A stretch of DNA of 64,000 bases from an uncultured Oscillospiraceae bacterium (GCA_934444765.1 CAKSDC010000005.1:44951-108950); one strand, 5' to 3'; numbered from the stretch's first letter, positions 27,169 through 36,137 are shown. A program made the numbers and translations. The notes: generated from the sequence alone by a model not told the origin.

Positions 27169-27350
27169 TGAAGGCTAAAGAAGTTAGAGAAATGACTGTT
27201 GAAGAACTCAACAAGAAACTTGAAGACCTTAAGGTAGAGCTATTTAATCTTCGTTTCCAACTTGCAGTTAATCAGCTTGAAAATACAGCTCGTGTTGGCG
27301 AAGTTAAAAAGGACATTGCCAGAATTAAGACTGTACTTGCGAGCAAGTAG
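27168..27350 (+). CDS. rpmC: 50S ribosomal protein L29
   Basis: A 60-residue L29 at the tunnel exit. The two-helix hairpin with ELNKKLEDLKVELFNLRFQLAVNQLEN and the C-terminal VKKDIARIKTVL fit the family. The ATG overlaps the rplP stop. Confidence 0.97.
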   Translation: MKAKEVREMTVEELNKKLEDLKVELFNLRFQLAVNQLENTARVGEVKKDIARIKTVLASK

Positions 27351-27367
27351 TCGGAAGGGAGATTAAC

Positions 27368-27625
27368 ATGTCAGAAAGAAACCTTAGAAAAACCAGAGTA
27401 GGTAAGGTAGTTAGCGATAAGATGGATAAGACTGTTGTAGTTGCTATCGTTGACAACGTTAAACACCCACTCTATAACAAAATCATCAAGCGTACCGTTA
27501 AGTTAAAGGCACATGATGAAAAGAATGAATGCAAAATCGGTGATAGAGTAGAAGTTACTGAAACTCGTCCACTATCTAAGGATAAGAGATGGAGAGTTAG
27601 CAACATCATCGAAAGAGCTAAGTAG
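27368..27625 (+). CDS. rpsQ: 30S ribosomal protein S17
   Basis: An 85-residue S17, a primary 16S rRNA binder. RNLRKTRVGKVVSDKMDKTVVV and GDRVEVTETRPLSKDKRWRV match the family. An 83-nt gap to rplN follows, containing a long imperfect hairpin (arms about 27669-27703) with no T tract. Confidence 0.97.
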   Translation: MSERNLRKTRVGKVVSDKMDKTVVVAIVDNVKHPLYNKIIKRTVKLKAHDEKNECKIGDRVEVTETRPLSKDKRWRVSNIIERAK

Positions 27626-27735
27626 TATATACTATACGTTAGTATATTTAATAAGTATATTAGTTTTGTCAGAGCAGAAAGAGAAGTTTCTTCTGCTTTC
27701 TGGCAATTGTGAATTCTGAAAGGAGGAGAACGACT

Positions 27736-28104
27736 GTGATACAGATGCAAACTCTACTTAAGGTTGCAGACAACACAGGTGCTAAGGAACTAATGTGTAT
27801 TAGAGTATTAGGCGGTACCAGAAGAAGATACGCTAATATTGGCGATGTAGTTGTAGCTTCCGTTAAGAAAGCAACACCAGGAGGCGTTGTAAAAAAGGGC
27901 GACGTAGTAAAGGCAGTTATTGTTCGTTCAGCTAAAGGTTTAAGAAGAGAAGATGGCACTTACATCAGATTTGATGAAAATGCAGCCGTAATAGTTAGAG
28001 AAGATAAAAACCCAAGAGGAACTCGTATTTTTGGACCAGTTGCAAGAGAACTTCGTGATAAAGAGTTTACGAAGATATTAAGTCTTGCACCAGAAGTACT
28101 TTAA
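27736..28104 (+). CDS. rplN: 50S ribosomal protein L14
   Basis: A 122-residue L14 at the subunit interface, starting at a GTG that follows AAAGGAGG by 8 nt. An upstream in-frame start at 27709 would add residues foreign to the family. MQTLLKVADNTGAKELMCIRVLGGT is the conserved N-terminus. Confidence 0.97.
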   Translation: MIQMQTLLKVADNTGAKELMCIRVLGGTRRRYANIGDVVVASVKKATPGGVVKKGDVVKAVIVRSAKGLRREDGTYIRFDENAAVIVREDKNPRGTRIFGPVARELRDKEFTKILSLAPEVL

Positions 28105-28121
28105 TTGGAGGTGTCAAGGTA

Positions 28122-28457
28122 ATGGCTAAAGTTCATGTAAAAACAGGTGATACCGTAGTTCTCTTGACAGGTAAAAAAGAGTACAAGTATGACGGTAAGG
28201 AAAGAAAGACTGGCAAGGTAGTAGAAGTTTCCCCTAAGGAAGGCAAGGTAATAGTAGAAGGTTTTAACTACGTTACTAAACATATCAAGCCAAATAGAAT
28301 GGGTCAACAAGGTGGTATAGTTAAGGCTGAAGCCCCTATATACGCTTGTAAAGTACAGTTAGTATGCCCAAAGTGTAAACAACCTACAAGAGTAGGCCAC
28401 GAAAAAGACGGTAAGAACGTTTTAAGAATCTGCAAAAAGTGCGGAGAAAAATTCTAA
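28122..28457 (+). CDS. rplX: 50S ribosomal protein L24
   Basis: A 111-residue L24, an early assembly protein with an N-terminal KOW motif (HVKTGDTVVLLTGK). The C-terminal part carries two CxxC pairs (CPKC and CKKC), so this is the zinc-binding form. Confidence 0.97.
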   Translation: MAKVHVKTGDTVVLLTGKKEYKYDGKERKTGKVVEVSPKEGKVIVEGFNYVTKHIKPNRMGQQGGIVKAEAPIYACKVQLVCPKCKQPTRVGHEKDGKNVLRICKKCGEKF

Positions 28458-28474
28458 TAGGAGGAGAAACTACA

Positions 28475-29014
28475 ATGGCAAGATTAAAAGAACACTACAA
28501 TACTGTCGTAGCTCCTGCTATGATGAAAAAGTTTGGTTACAAGAGTGTAATGCAAATACCTAAGTTAGATAAGGTAGTTATTAACGTAGGTGCTGGTGAA
28601 GCTAAGGAAAATTCTAAGGTAATAGACGCTATTATGAACGACTTAGCTACTATTACTGGTCAAAAGCCTGTAGTATGTAAGGCTAAAAAGTCTGTAGCTA
28701 ACTTTAAAATCCGTGAAGGTATGCCTATAGGCGTTAAGGTTACTCTTAGAAGTGAAAATATGTACGAATTTGTAGACAAGCTATTTAACGTAGCTTTCCC
28801 AAGAGTACGTGACTTTAGAGGCATTAACGGTAACTCTTTTGATGGTAAGGGTAACTACTCTACTGGTATTAAAGAACAGTTAATATTCCCAGAGATTGAG
28901 TACGATAAGATAGATAAGGTTAGAGGTATGGACATTAACTTTATCACTACTGCAGAAACTGACGAAGAAGCTAAGGAACTCCTTACACTTCTTGGTGCAC
29001 CATTTGCAAAGTAA
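28475..29014 (+). CDS. rplE: 50S ribosomal protein L5
   Basis: A 179-residue L5 binding 5S rRNA and contacting the P-site tRNA. IPKLDKVVINVGAGEAKENSK and FPRVRDFRGINGNSFDGKGNYS are family motifs. The ATG at 28475 follows AGGAGG; the longer frame from 28439 would overlap rplX and lacks family similarity. Confidence 0.97.
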   Translation: MARLKEHYNTVVAPAMMKKFGYKSVMQIPKLDKVVINVGAGEAKENSKVIDAIMNDLATITGQKPVVCKAKKSVANFKIREGMPIGVKVTLRSENMYEFVDKLFNVAFPRVRDFRGINGNSFDGKGNYSTGIKEQLIFPEIEYDKIDKVRGMDINFITTAETDEEAKELLTLLGAPFAK

Positions 29015-29034
29015 TTTAAGGGAGGTTATATAGT

Positions 29035-29220
29035 ATGGCTAAAAAGGCAATGGTTTTAAAACAACAAAAGACTCCCAAGTATTCCACAAGAGCTTACAAT
29101 AGATGTAAAATCTGTGGTAGACCACACGCTTATCTAAGAAAGTTTGGCATCTGCCGTATCTGTTTTAGAGAGCTTGCATACGATGGTCAAATCCCAGGTG
29201 TTAAAAAGGCAAGTTGGTAA
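29035..29220 (+). CDS. rpsN: 30S ribosomal protein S14 type Z
   Basis: A 61-residue zinc-binding S14 with CKICGRPH and CRICFRE supplying the four Cys. Residues RAYNRCKICGRPHAYLRKFGICR place it in the short, zinc-containing clade common in Firmicutes. A 73-nt gap with a gcacc/ggtgc hairpin follows. Confidence 0.98.
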   Translation: MAKKAMVLKQQKTPKYSTRAYNRCKICGRPHAYLRKFGICRICFRELAYDGQIPGVKKASW

Positions 29221-29293
29221 TAAGTATAGCACCTAAACATTACATTGGTGCATTTAAGATTTAAGCAAACTTAATTAAGGAGGTCATTAGCAA

Positions 29294-29692
29294 ATGCAGA
29301 TTACTGATACAATTGCAGATGTTCTAACAAGAATTCGTAATGCTAATTCAGCTAAGCACGCTACTGTTGACGTTCCAGCTTCTAACGTTAAAAAGGCTAT
29401 TGCACAAATCTTAGTAGATGAAGGTTATGTAAAGAGCTTCCAAGTAATAGAAGATGGAAAACAAGGCATTATAAGAATTACTTTAAAGTATGGCGATAAT
29501 AAGACACCAGTTATTACTGGTTTACGTAGAGTTTCTAAGCCAGGTCTTCGTATCTACTCAAGTTGCGAAGATATGCCAAAGGTAAGAAAGGGCTTAGGTA
29601 TAGCTATTATCTCTACTTCTAAGGGTATTATGACAGATAAAAAGGCTCGTGAACTTAACGTTGGTGGCGAAGTTCTCGCATTCGTTTGGTAA
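29294..29692 (+). CDS. rpsH: 30S ribosomal protein S8
   Basis: A 132-residue S8, which in many bacteria represses the spc operon by binding its mRNA. ITDTIADVLTRIRNAN and GLGIAIISTSKGIMTDKKARELNVGGEVLAFVW match the family end to end. Confidence 0.98.
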   Translation: MQITDTIADVLTRIRNANSAKHATVDVPASNVKKAIAQILVDEGYVKSFQVIEDGKQGIIRITLKYGDNKTPVITGLRRVSKPGLRIYSSCEDMPKVRKGLGIAIISTSKGIMTDKKARELNVGGEVLAFVW

Positions 29693-29709
29693 TTAAGGAG
29701 GTATACACT

Positions 29710-30267
29710 ATGTCAAGAATAGGTAAAAAGCCAATTAGTGTTCCTGCTGGAGTTACTGTTACAGTCGCAGACGAGAACGTAGTAACTGTTAAGGGTCCTA
29801 AGGGCGAAACTACTAAGCAATTTTCTACTAAGTTAAACCTTGAAGTAAAGGACAACGAGATAGTAGTAGCAGTACCACAAGGTATGGAAAATGATAAGAC
29901 TACTAACTCTTTACACGGTTTAACCAGAACATTAATCCACAACATGGTAATTGGTGTTACTGAAGGTTTTACTAAGGAGCTTGAAATAGAGGGTGTAGGT
30001 TACAGAGCTCAAATGCAAGGTGACAAACTTGTTATGAACATTGGTCACTCTCACCAAGATATTATGGAACCTAAGTACGGCGTAACTATTGCTACTCCTA
30101 CACAGAATAAGATAGTTATTAGTGGTGTAGATAAGCAAGCCGTAGGTCAGTTTGCTTCTGAAGTACGTGAAAAGCGTCCACCAGAACCATATAAGGGCAA
30201 GGGCATTAAGTATGCTGGTGAACGTATAATTCGTAAAGAAGGTAAAGCTGGTAAGGGTAAGAAGTAA
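29710..30267 (+). CDS. rplF: 50S ribosomal protein L6
   Basis: A 185-residue L6 near the sarcin-ricin loop. MSRIGKKPISVPAGVTV and the C-terminal RPPEPYKGKGIKYAGERIIRKEGK are conserved. The ATG at 29710, after AAGGAGG, is preferred over 29686, which would overlap rpsH. Confidence 0.98.
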   Translation: MSRIGKKPISVPAGVTVTVADENVVTVKGPKGETTKQFSTKLNLEVKDNEIVVAVPQGMENDKTTNSLHGLTRTLIHNMVIGVTEGFTKELEIEGVGYRAQMQGDKLVMNIGHSHQDIMEPKYGVTIATPTQNKIVISGVDKQAVGQFASEVREKRPPEPYKGKGIKYAGERIIRKEGKAGKGKK

Positions 30268-30285
30268 AGTAAGGAGTGATTTACT

Positions 30286-30645
30286 ATGGTTAAAAAGCAA
30301 GATAGTAATAAGGCAAGAACTGCAAGACATAAGAGAGTTCGTGCTAAGATTTCAGGAACTCCTCAACGTCCACGTCTTAACGTATTCCGCTCCACTAAGC
30401 ACATATATGCACAGATTATAGATGATGTAAATGGAGTAACTCTCGTTTCTGCTTCAAGTCTTTCTAAGGACTTTGACGGTAACGGTGGTAACGTTGAAGG
30501 TGCTAAAAAGGTTGGCGAGTTAATTGCTAAGCACGCTGTTGAAAAGGACATTAAAGATGTAGTATTCGACAGAGGCGGTTATTTATATCACGGTCGTGTT
30601 AAGGCTTTAGCTGAAGGCGCACGTGAAGGCGGATTAAATTTCTAA
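30286..30645 (+). CDS. rplR: 50S ribosomal protein L18
   Basis: A 119-residue L18 that binds 5S rRNA with L5. RHKRVRAKISGTPQRPRLNVFRSTKHIYAQIID and VVFDRGGYLYHGRVKALAEGAREGGLNF are diagnostic. Confidence 0.98.
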   Translation: MVKKQDSNKARTARHKRVRAKISGTPQRPRLNVFRSTKHIYAQIIDDVNGVTLVSASSLSKDFDGNGGNVEGAKKVGELIAKHAVEKDIKDVVFDRGGYLYHGRVKALAEGAREGGLNF

Positions 30646-30668
30646 TATCTTTGAAGGAGGTAAAGTAA

Positions 30669-31172
30669 GTGGCTACAGTTATAGACGCTTCAAAATTGGA
30701 GCTTTCTGAAAAAGTTGTTGCTATTAATAGAGTATCAAAGACTGTTAAGGGCGGACGTATAATGAAGTTTTCCGCACTCGTTGTAGTTGGTGATGGTAAC
30801 GGTATTGTAGGTTTTGGTATGGGTAAGTCTGGCGAAGTTCCTGACGCTATCCGTAAGGGTATCGAAGATGCTAAGAAGAACTTAGTAAAGATTTCTCTAA
30901 GAGGTACTACTATTCCTCACGAAATCGTTGGTAAGTTTGGTGCTGGTGAAGTACTTATGAAGCCAGCTGCTGCAGGTACTGGTGTTATCGCTGGTGGTCC
31001 TGTCCGTGCCGTAATCGAAATGGCTGGTATTAAGGATATTAGAACTAAGTCTTTACGTTCTAACAATCCTTTTAACGTAGTTAGAGCTACTATACAAGGT
31101 CTTGCTGAATGTACTTCTATTAAGGAAGTAGCTGAAAAGAGAGGCAAGTCCATTAAGGAAATTATAGGTTAA
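30669..31172 (+). CDS. rpsE: 30S ribosomal protein S5
   Basis: A 167-residue S5 involved in decoding accuracy. It starts at GTG after AAGGAGG. LSEKVVAINRVSKTVKGGRIMKFSALVVVGD and GIKDIRTKSLRSNNPFNVVRATIQGL match the family. Confidence 0.98.
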   Translation: MATVIDASKLELSEKVVAINRVSKTVKGGRIMKFSALVVVGDGNGIVGFGMGKSGEVPDAIRKGIEDAKKNLVKISLRGTTIPHEIVGKFGAGEVLMKPAAAGTGVIAGGPVRAVIEMAGIKDIRTKSLRSNNPFNVVRATIQGLAECTSIKEVAEKRGKSIKEIIG

Positions 31173-31189
31173 TTAAGGAGAGAAACAAC

Positions 31190-31372
31190 ATGGCAAATAA
31201 AAAGATTACACTTGTTAAGAGCCTTATAGCTGTTAAGAAGGACCAAATTGCAACTGCTAATTCTCTCGGATTAAGAAAAATTGGTGATGTTACAATTCAA
31301 CCAGATAATGCTCAAACACAAGGCAAAATAAATAAGATAGTTCATCTTATAAAAGTAACAGACGCTGAATAA
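31190..31372 (+). CDS. rpmD: 50S ribosomal protein L30
   Basis: A 60-residue L30. KITLVKSLIAVKKDQIATANSLGLRKIGD is the conserved core. It lies between rpsE and rplO as in nearly all bacteria. Confidence 0.97.
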   Translation: MANKKITLVKSLIAVKKDQIATANSLGLRKIGDVTIQPDNAQTQGKINKIVHLIKVTDAE

Positions 31373-31398
31373 TCGCAATACTAAGGAGGTGCTTGATT

Positions 31399-31842
31399 AT
31401 GAAGTTACACGAACTTTCTCCTGCTGTAGGTTCTACTAAAGAAGTTAAGAGAATTGGTAGAGGTCACGGTTCAGGTAATGGTAAAACTGCTGGTAAAGGT
31501 CATAAGGGTCAAAACGCTCGTTCAGGCGGTGGCGTAAGAATTGGCTTTGAAGGTGGTCAAATGCCTTTAGCAAGACGTATTCCTAAGAGAGGTTTTAACA
31601 ACATTTTTGCTAAGGAATATGCAATAATTAACGTTTCTGACTTAAACAAGTTTGTAGATGGTACAGTAGTAGATACTGAACTATTAAAGGCTTCTGGCTT
31701 AGTTAAACAGGTATGCGATGGCGTTAAGGTTCTTGGAAACGGTGAACTTACTGCTAAAAACTTAACAGTTAAGGTAGCTAAGCTATCTAAGACTGCTGTT
31801 GAAAAAATTGAAAAGGCTGGCGGAAAAGTAGAGGTGATGTAG
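31399..31842 (+). CDS. rplO: 50S ribosomal protein L15
   Basis: A 147-residue L15, late assembly. MKLHELSPAVGSTKEVKRIGRGHGSGNGKTAGKGHKGQ and the GGQMPLARRIPKRGFNN segment are typical. The ATG at 31399 follows AAGGAGG by 9 nt. secY starts 1 nt after its stop. Confidence 0.98.
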   Translation: MKLHELSPAVGSTKEVKRIGRGHGSGNGKTAGKGHKGQNARSGGGVRIGFEGGQMPLARRIPKRGFNNIFAKEYAIINVSDLNKFVDGTVVDTELLKASGLVKQVCDGVKVLGNGELTAKNLTVKVAKLSKTAVEKIEKAGGKVEVM

Positions 31843-31843
31843 T

Positions 31844-33163
31844 GTGTTAGATACTATTAAAAGTGCATGGAAAATTCCAGAGCTTAGAAAGAAATTACTC
31901 TACACATTACTCATTATTGTCATTTTTAGAATAGGAAGTGTAATCCCTGCTCCATTCCTTGATACTAACGTAATAAGCGAATGGATGGGAGCAAACGCTT
32001 CGGACGGAAACTTTTTGAACTATTTAAATACCCTAACGGGTGGTGCATTATCTCAGGCTACAGTGTTCTCACTATCTATTACGCCTTTTATTAATGCATC
32101 TATTATAGTTCAGTTGTTAACGTATGCTTTGCCTCCTTTGGAGCGATTGGCTAAAGAGGGTGCAGAGGGTATGAAGACGATAAACAAAATATCGGCATTT
32201 GTATCGCTGTTTTTGGCAATTATAATGTCGTATGCTTACTATTTAACTATGCGCAATGCAGGAGCAGTAACTTATACCAAAGGTTTTGATGGTGTATTTG
32301 CTGCAATATGTATAATGTTGGTATTTATTACTGGTTCTATGTTAATAGTATGGTTAGGTAATAGAGTAAACGAAAACGGTGTCGGTAATGGTGTATCTAT
32401 AATACTATTTGCCGGTATTATTGCAAGAGGTCCTTCGGATATATGGGATATGTTAAAACTTGCACATGACGAGCCAAACCCTTATGTATTTGTAGTACCA
32501 CTTGTATTAGTTATATATATTGCCATGATTACTCTTATAGTATTCATGGACCAATCAGAAAGAAGAATACCTATACACTACGCTAAAAGAGTAGTTGGTA
32601 GAAAGCAGTACGGCGGACAAAATTCATATATTCCAGTAAAGGTATGTATGTCAGGTGTAATGCCTATCATATTTGCTATGGCGTTTATGTCTTTACCAAG
32701 TACTATAGGTATGTTTATACCAGCTGCCGACAATCCTGAAACTGGACTACAAAAGTTCTATGCAGGCTTTTTAAACTTTTTTAGTTATAGAAGTCCATGG
32801 TATGCAATTCTTTACTTTATATTAATTATTGCATTTAACTACTTCTATGTATCTATGCAATATAATCCTATAGAGATTGCAAACAGTCTACGTCAAAATA
32901 ATGGTGCTATTCCAGGAATTAGACCTGGTAAGCCTACTTCGGACTATATCCAAAGAGTACTTTCAAAAATAACTATTGTTGGTGCGTTCTTCTTAGGTAT
33001 TATAGCTATCTTCCCAATCTTTTTTGGAATGGCAATACCTAACCTAAGCGGTTTAGCTATGGGTGGTACTTCAATACTTATAGTAGTAAATGTTGCTCTT
33101 GAAACTGTAAGAACACTTGAATCCCAAATGGTTATGAGAAACCATAGAGGATTTTTAGAATAA
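31844..33163 (+). CDS. secY: Protein translocase subunit SecY
   Basis: The 439-residue channel subunit of the Sec translocon with ten membrane segments. IPAPFLDTNVISEW, the plug region, SIIVQLLTYALPPLERLAKEG and GTSILIVVNVALETVRTLESQ are family features. It starts at GTG, nearly touching rplO. It exports the secreted cellulases and lipoprotein seen elsewhere in the window. Confidence 0.98.
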   Translation: MLDTIKSAWKIPELRKKLLYTLLIIVIFRIGSVIPAPFLDTNVISEWMGANASDGNFLNYLNTLTGGALSQATVFSLSITPFINASIIVQLLTYALPPLERLAKEGAEGMKTINKISAFVSLFLAIIMSYAYYLTMRNAGAVTYTKGFDGVFAAICIMLVFITGSMLIVWLGNRVNENGVGNGVSIILFAGIIARGPSDIWDMLKLAHDEPNPYVFVVPLVLVIYIAMITLIVFMDQSERRIPIHYAKRVVGRKQYGGQNSYIPVKVCMSGVMPIIFAMAFMSLPSTIGMFIPAADNPETGLQKFYAGFLNFFSYRSPWYAILYFILIIAFNYFYVSMQYNPIEIANSLRQNNGAIPGIRPGKPTSDYIQRVLSKITIVGAFFLGIIAIFPIFFGMAIPNLSGLAMGGTSILIVVNVALETVRTLESQMVMRNHRGFLE

Positions 33164-33179
33164 TAGGAGGTCTTTAGTT

Positions 33180-33815
33180 ATGAACTTAATATTATTAGGT
33201 GCTCCGGGTGCTGGTAAAGGTACTCAAGCAGAAGTAATTTCAAAAGCTCTTAACATTCCACAGATTTCTACAGGCAATATGCTACGTGAGGCTGTAAAGA
33301 ATGGTACAGAGTACGGCCTAAAAGCTAAAGAAGCTATGGATAGTGGTGCTTTAGTTTCTGACGAAATAGTTATTGGTATCTTAAAGGATAGAATAGCTCA
33401 GGACGATGCTAAAAACGGTTTTATTCTTGACGGTTTCCCAAGAACAGTTCCTCAAGCTGAGGCACTCGATAAGATGGGCGTAAATATCGATAAGGTTATT
33501 GAAATTTATGTTCCAGACGAAACTATTAAGGGTAGACTATCTGGCAGAAGAGTATGTTTAGACTGTGGTGCTACTTACCATATAGTTGACAAACCTTCAA
33601 AGGTTGAGGGCAAGTGTGACAAGTGTAACTCTGACTTAGTAATCCGTAAGGACGATATGCCAGAAACGGTAATCGACCGTTTAAATACTTACCACGAAAA
33701 GACTGCTCCTTTAAAGGATTATTACGCAAAGCAAAATAAACTTGAAACGGTAGTAGGTCAAAATAGAGTAGAAGATACTTCAAGACTTACTCTTAAAGCA
33801 ATAGGAGTAGAATAG
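33180..33815 (+). CDS. adk: Adenylate kinase
   Basis: A 211-residue enzyme interconverting ATP, ADP and AMP. P-loop GAPGAGKGTQA at the N-terminus, DGFPRTVPQA at the AMP site, and a zinc-binding lid with CLDCGATYH and CDKC, as in Gram-positive long-form kinases. Confidence 0.98.
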   Translation: MNLILLGAPGAGKGTQAEVISKALNIPQISTGNMLREAVKNGTEYGLKAKEAMDSGALVSDEIVIGILKDRIAQDDAKNGFILDGFPRTVPQAEALDKMGVNIDKVIEIYVPDETIKGRLSGRRVCLDCGATYHIVDKPSKVEGKCDKCNSDLVIRKDDMPETVIDRLNTYHEKTAPLKDYYAKQNKLETVVGQNRVEDTSRLTLKAIGVE

Positions 33816-33821
33816 TATATT

Positions 33822-34571
33822 ATGGTGAATGTAAAGTCTAAATCCGATTTAGAAAAGATGCGTAAAGCTGGTAAGATAGCTGGTCAAGCCAGAGAGTTAG
33901 CTGGTGAGTCAATAAAAGCAGGAATGTCCACTTACGAATTGGATAAGATTATTCACGATTACATCGTTAGTTGTGGTGCAACACCATCCTTTTTAAACTT
34001 ATACGGTTTCCCTGCAAGTGCTTGTATATCTATTAACGAAGAAGTAATTCACGGAATACCAAGTAAGAAAAAGATTATAAAGAATGGCGATATCGTAAGT
34101 GTAGACGTTGGTGCTTATATTGACGGTTTTCATGGCGATACTTGTGCTACGTTCCCAGTAGGTAAAGTTTCTGATGAGGCTACTAAACTTCTTGAAGATA
34201 CCAAGGCAAGCCTATACAAAGCTATTGAAAAAGCTGTAGTGGGTAATCACTTAGGTGATGTTTGCCATGCTGTAGAAGCGTACGTAACTCCTTTGGGTTA
34301 CGGCATAGTTAGAAACTATACTGGTCACGGTGTAGGAAGAAAACTTCACGAAGCTCCGGAAGTTCCTAATTACGGTAAAGAGGGTAGAGGAATTAAACTC
34401 GTTGCAGGTATGACTTTTGCTATTGAACCTATGATTAACGTTAGGGGAGACGGCGTAAGAACACTACACAACGGTTGGACGGTAGTCACTAATAGTGGTT
34501 CGCTTTCTGCCCACTTTGAACATACTATTGCAGTAACTCCAGATGGTCCTATTATATTAACAGAACCTTAA
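33822..34571 (+). CDS. map: Type I methionine aminopeptidase
   Basis: A 249-residue metallopeptidase removing initiator Met. Metal ligands are visible in SVDVGAYIDGFHGDTCATF (two Asp), GHGVGRKLHEAPEVPNYG (His), FAIEPMI (Glu) and AHFEHTIAVT (Glu). It lies 6 nt after adk with only a weak ribosome site, so coupling is likely. Confidence 0.98.
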   Translation: MVNVKSKSDLEKMRKAGKIAGQARELAGESIKAGMSTYELDKIIHDYIVSCGATPSFLNLYGFPASACISINEEVIHGIPSKKKIIKNGDIVSVDVGAYIDGFHGDTCATFPVGKVSDEATKLLEDTKASLYKAIEKAVVGNHLGDVCHAVEAYVTPLGYGIVRNYTGHGVGRKLHEAPEVPNYGKEGRGIKLVAGMTFAIEPMINVRGDGVRTLHNGWTVVTNSGSLSAHFEHTIAVTPDGPIILTEP

Positions 34572-34584
34572 TGGAGGTATTACT

Positions 34585-34833
34585 GTGAAGTATAGTATTG
34601 GAAGTATAGTAAAGGCTTGTGCTGGTCGTGACATGGACAGCTACTTTGTAGTGGTTAAGTGTGACGAAAAAGGGTATATATACATCGCTGACGGTAAGAG
34701 CAGAAAACTTGCTAAGCCTAAGCGTAAAAACCCTAAGCACTTGCAGTATACTAATACTGTAATAGAGTTGGATACGGTTACAGATAAGCAATTAAAAAGG
34801 TTGCTTAAAGACTATAGTCTAAACATTCTATAA
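34585..34833 (+). CDS. KOW domain-containing RNA-binding protein
   Basis: An 82-residue basic protein starting at GTG after GGAGG. The N-terminal SIVKACAGRDMDSYFVVVKCDEKGYIYIADGKSRKLAKPKRKNPKH fits the KOW/L14e-like family found between map and infA in Clostridia. An RNA-binding or ribosome-linked role is inferred from fold and position; no function is established. Confidence 0.9.
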   Translation: MKYSIGSIVKACAGRDMDSYFVVVKCDEKGYIYIADGKSRKLAKPKRKNPKHLQYTNTVIELDTVTDKQLKRLLKDYSLNIL

Positions 34834-34849
34834 AGTGGAGGATACTTTA

Positions 34850-35068
34850 ATGTCTAAAGAAGATGTTATTGAATTAGAAGGCACAGTGGTAGAAGCTCTT
34901 CCTAATACCGTATTTAAAGTAGAGCTTCAAAACAAGCATATAATATTAGCTCACGTTTCTGGTAAACTTAGAATGAACTTTATTAGAATAGTTCCAGGTG
35001 ATAAGGTTACAGTTGAAATGTCACCTTATGACTTAACTAAGGGCAGAATTACTTGGAGAGCTAAGTAA
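34850..35068 (+). CDS. infA: Translation initiation factor IF-1
   Basis: A 72-residue OB-fold protein binding the ribosomal A site during initiation. MSKEDVIELEGTVVEALPN and HVSGKLRMNFIRIVPGDKVTVEMSPYDLTKGRI are invariant landmarks. The ATG at 34850, behind GTGGAGG, gives the normal length. Confidence 0.98.
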   Translation: MSKEDVIELEGTVVEALPNTVFKVELQNKHIILAHVSGKLRMNFIRIVPGDKVTVEMSPYDLTKGRITWRAK

Positions 35069-35096
35069 GTATTTATTATACGAGGAGGTATTTAAA

Positions 35097-35210
35097 ATGA
35101 AAGTTAGACCTTCAGTAAAGCCTATGTGTGAAAAGTGCAAGGTTATTAAGCGTAAAGGCAAAATTATGGTTATTTGTGAAAACCCAAAGCACAAACAACG
35201 TCAAGGTTAA
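35097..35210 (+). CDS. rpmJ: 50S ribosomal protein L36
   Basis: A 37-residue L36, the canonical length. It begins MKVRPSVKPMCEKCKVIKRK and keeps the zinc ribbon Cys-x2-Cys, a third Cys and His, so it is the zinc-containing form. GAGGAGG lies 6 nt before the ATG. It is the last gene before the gap carrying the rpsM inverted repeat. Confidence 0.95.
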   Translation: MKVRPSVKPMCEKCKVIKRKGKIMVICENPKHKQRQG

Positions 35211-35230
35211 TACTACTATAATATTTTAGT

Positions 35231-35308
35231 GTTCAGAAGATTTTTTCTAACGTATGGTGCAATTTTAATGTTATTTTAATCTTTTGCAGATATAATTATC
35301 TTCTGAAC
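35231..35308 (+). promoter_or_regulatory. Inverted repeat and possible promoter upstream of rpsM
   Basis: A perfect 11-nt inverted repeat, gttcagaagat (35231-35241) and atcttctgaac (35298-35308), encloses 56 AT-rich nt and ends 30 nt before the rpsM ATG. A TATAAT lies inside it at 35291-35296, without a clear -35. It could be the stem of an alpha-operon leader controlled by S4, or a DNA operator. Confidence 0.45.
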
Positions 35309-35338
35309 TTTCATCTAATAACGGAGGTGTAAATTTTA

Positions 35339-35707
35339 ATGGCAAGAATTGCTGGTGTTGATTTACCAAAAAATAAGAGAATCGAAATCGGTCTTACTTA
35401 TGTTTATGGTATCGGTCGTGCTACTGCTGATAAGATTTTAAAGGAAACTGGTGTAAACCCTGATATCAGAGTAAAAGACCTATCTGAAGACGATGCTACT
35501 AAACTTCGTGAATACATTGATAAAAACTGTAACGTTGAAGGCGACCTAAGAAGAGAAGTATCTCTTAACATTAAGAGATTAGTAGAAATAGGCTGTTACA
35601 GAGGCGTACGTCACCGTAAGGGCTTACCAGTTAGAGGTCAAAGAACTAAGACTAACGCAAGAACTCGTAAGGGTCCAGTTAAGACTATAGCTAATAAGAA
35701 GAAGTAA
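35339..35707 (+). CDS. rpsM: 30S ribosomal protein S13
   Basis: A 122-residue S13 of the head, contacting L5 and S19. MARIAGVDLPKNKRIEIGLTYVYGIGR and GCYRGVRHRKGLPVRGQRTKTNARTRKGP are conserved. It is the first gene of the alpha section, after an unusually long 128-nt gap. Confidence 0.98.
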   Translation: MARIAGVDLPKNKRIEIGLTYVYGIGRATADKILKETGVNPDIRVKDLSEDDATKLREYIDKNCNVEGDLRREVSLNIKRLVEIGCYRGVRHRKGLPVRGQRTKTNARTRKGPVKTIANKKK

Positions 35708-35721
35708 GGAGGTAGTGAATT

Positions 35722-36117
35722 ATGGCACAGAAGAAAGTTACTACTGTTAGAAGACGTAGAGAACGTAAAAATATCGAGAGCGGTGCGGTTCATATCCAAT
35801 CTACTTTCAATAATACTATTGTAACTATTACTGATAACCAAGGTAATGCTATTTCTTGGGCAAGTGCTGGTGGTTTAGGTTTTAGAGGTTCAAGAAAGTC
35901 TACTCCATTTGCAGCTCAAACTGCTGCTGAAACTGCAGCTAAGGTAGCTATGGAACATGGTTTAAAGACTGTAGAAGTATTTGTTAAGGGACCTGGTTCT
36001 GGTCGTGAAGCTGCTATTAGAGCTTTACAGACTGTAGGTCTTGAAGTTAAGATGATTAAGGACGTAACTCCAATTCCTCACAATGGTTGTCGTCCACCTA
36101 AGAGAAGACGTGTCTAA
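35722..36117 (+). CDS. rpsK: 30S ribosomal protein S11
   Basis: A 131-residue S11 of the platform near the mRNA exit. HIQSTFNNTIVTITDNQGNAISWASAG and DVTPIPHNGCRPPKRRRV are diagnostic. Confidence 0.98.
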   Translation: MAQKKVTTVRRRRERKNIESGAVHIQSTFNNTIVTITDNQGNAISWASAGGLGFRGSRKSTPFAAQTAAETAAKVAMEHGLKTVEVFVKGPGSGREAAIRALQTVGLEVKMIKDVTPIPHNGCRPPKRRRV

Positions 36118-36137
36118 TTTATAGGAGGTGTATATAA

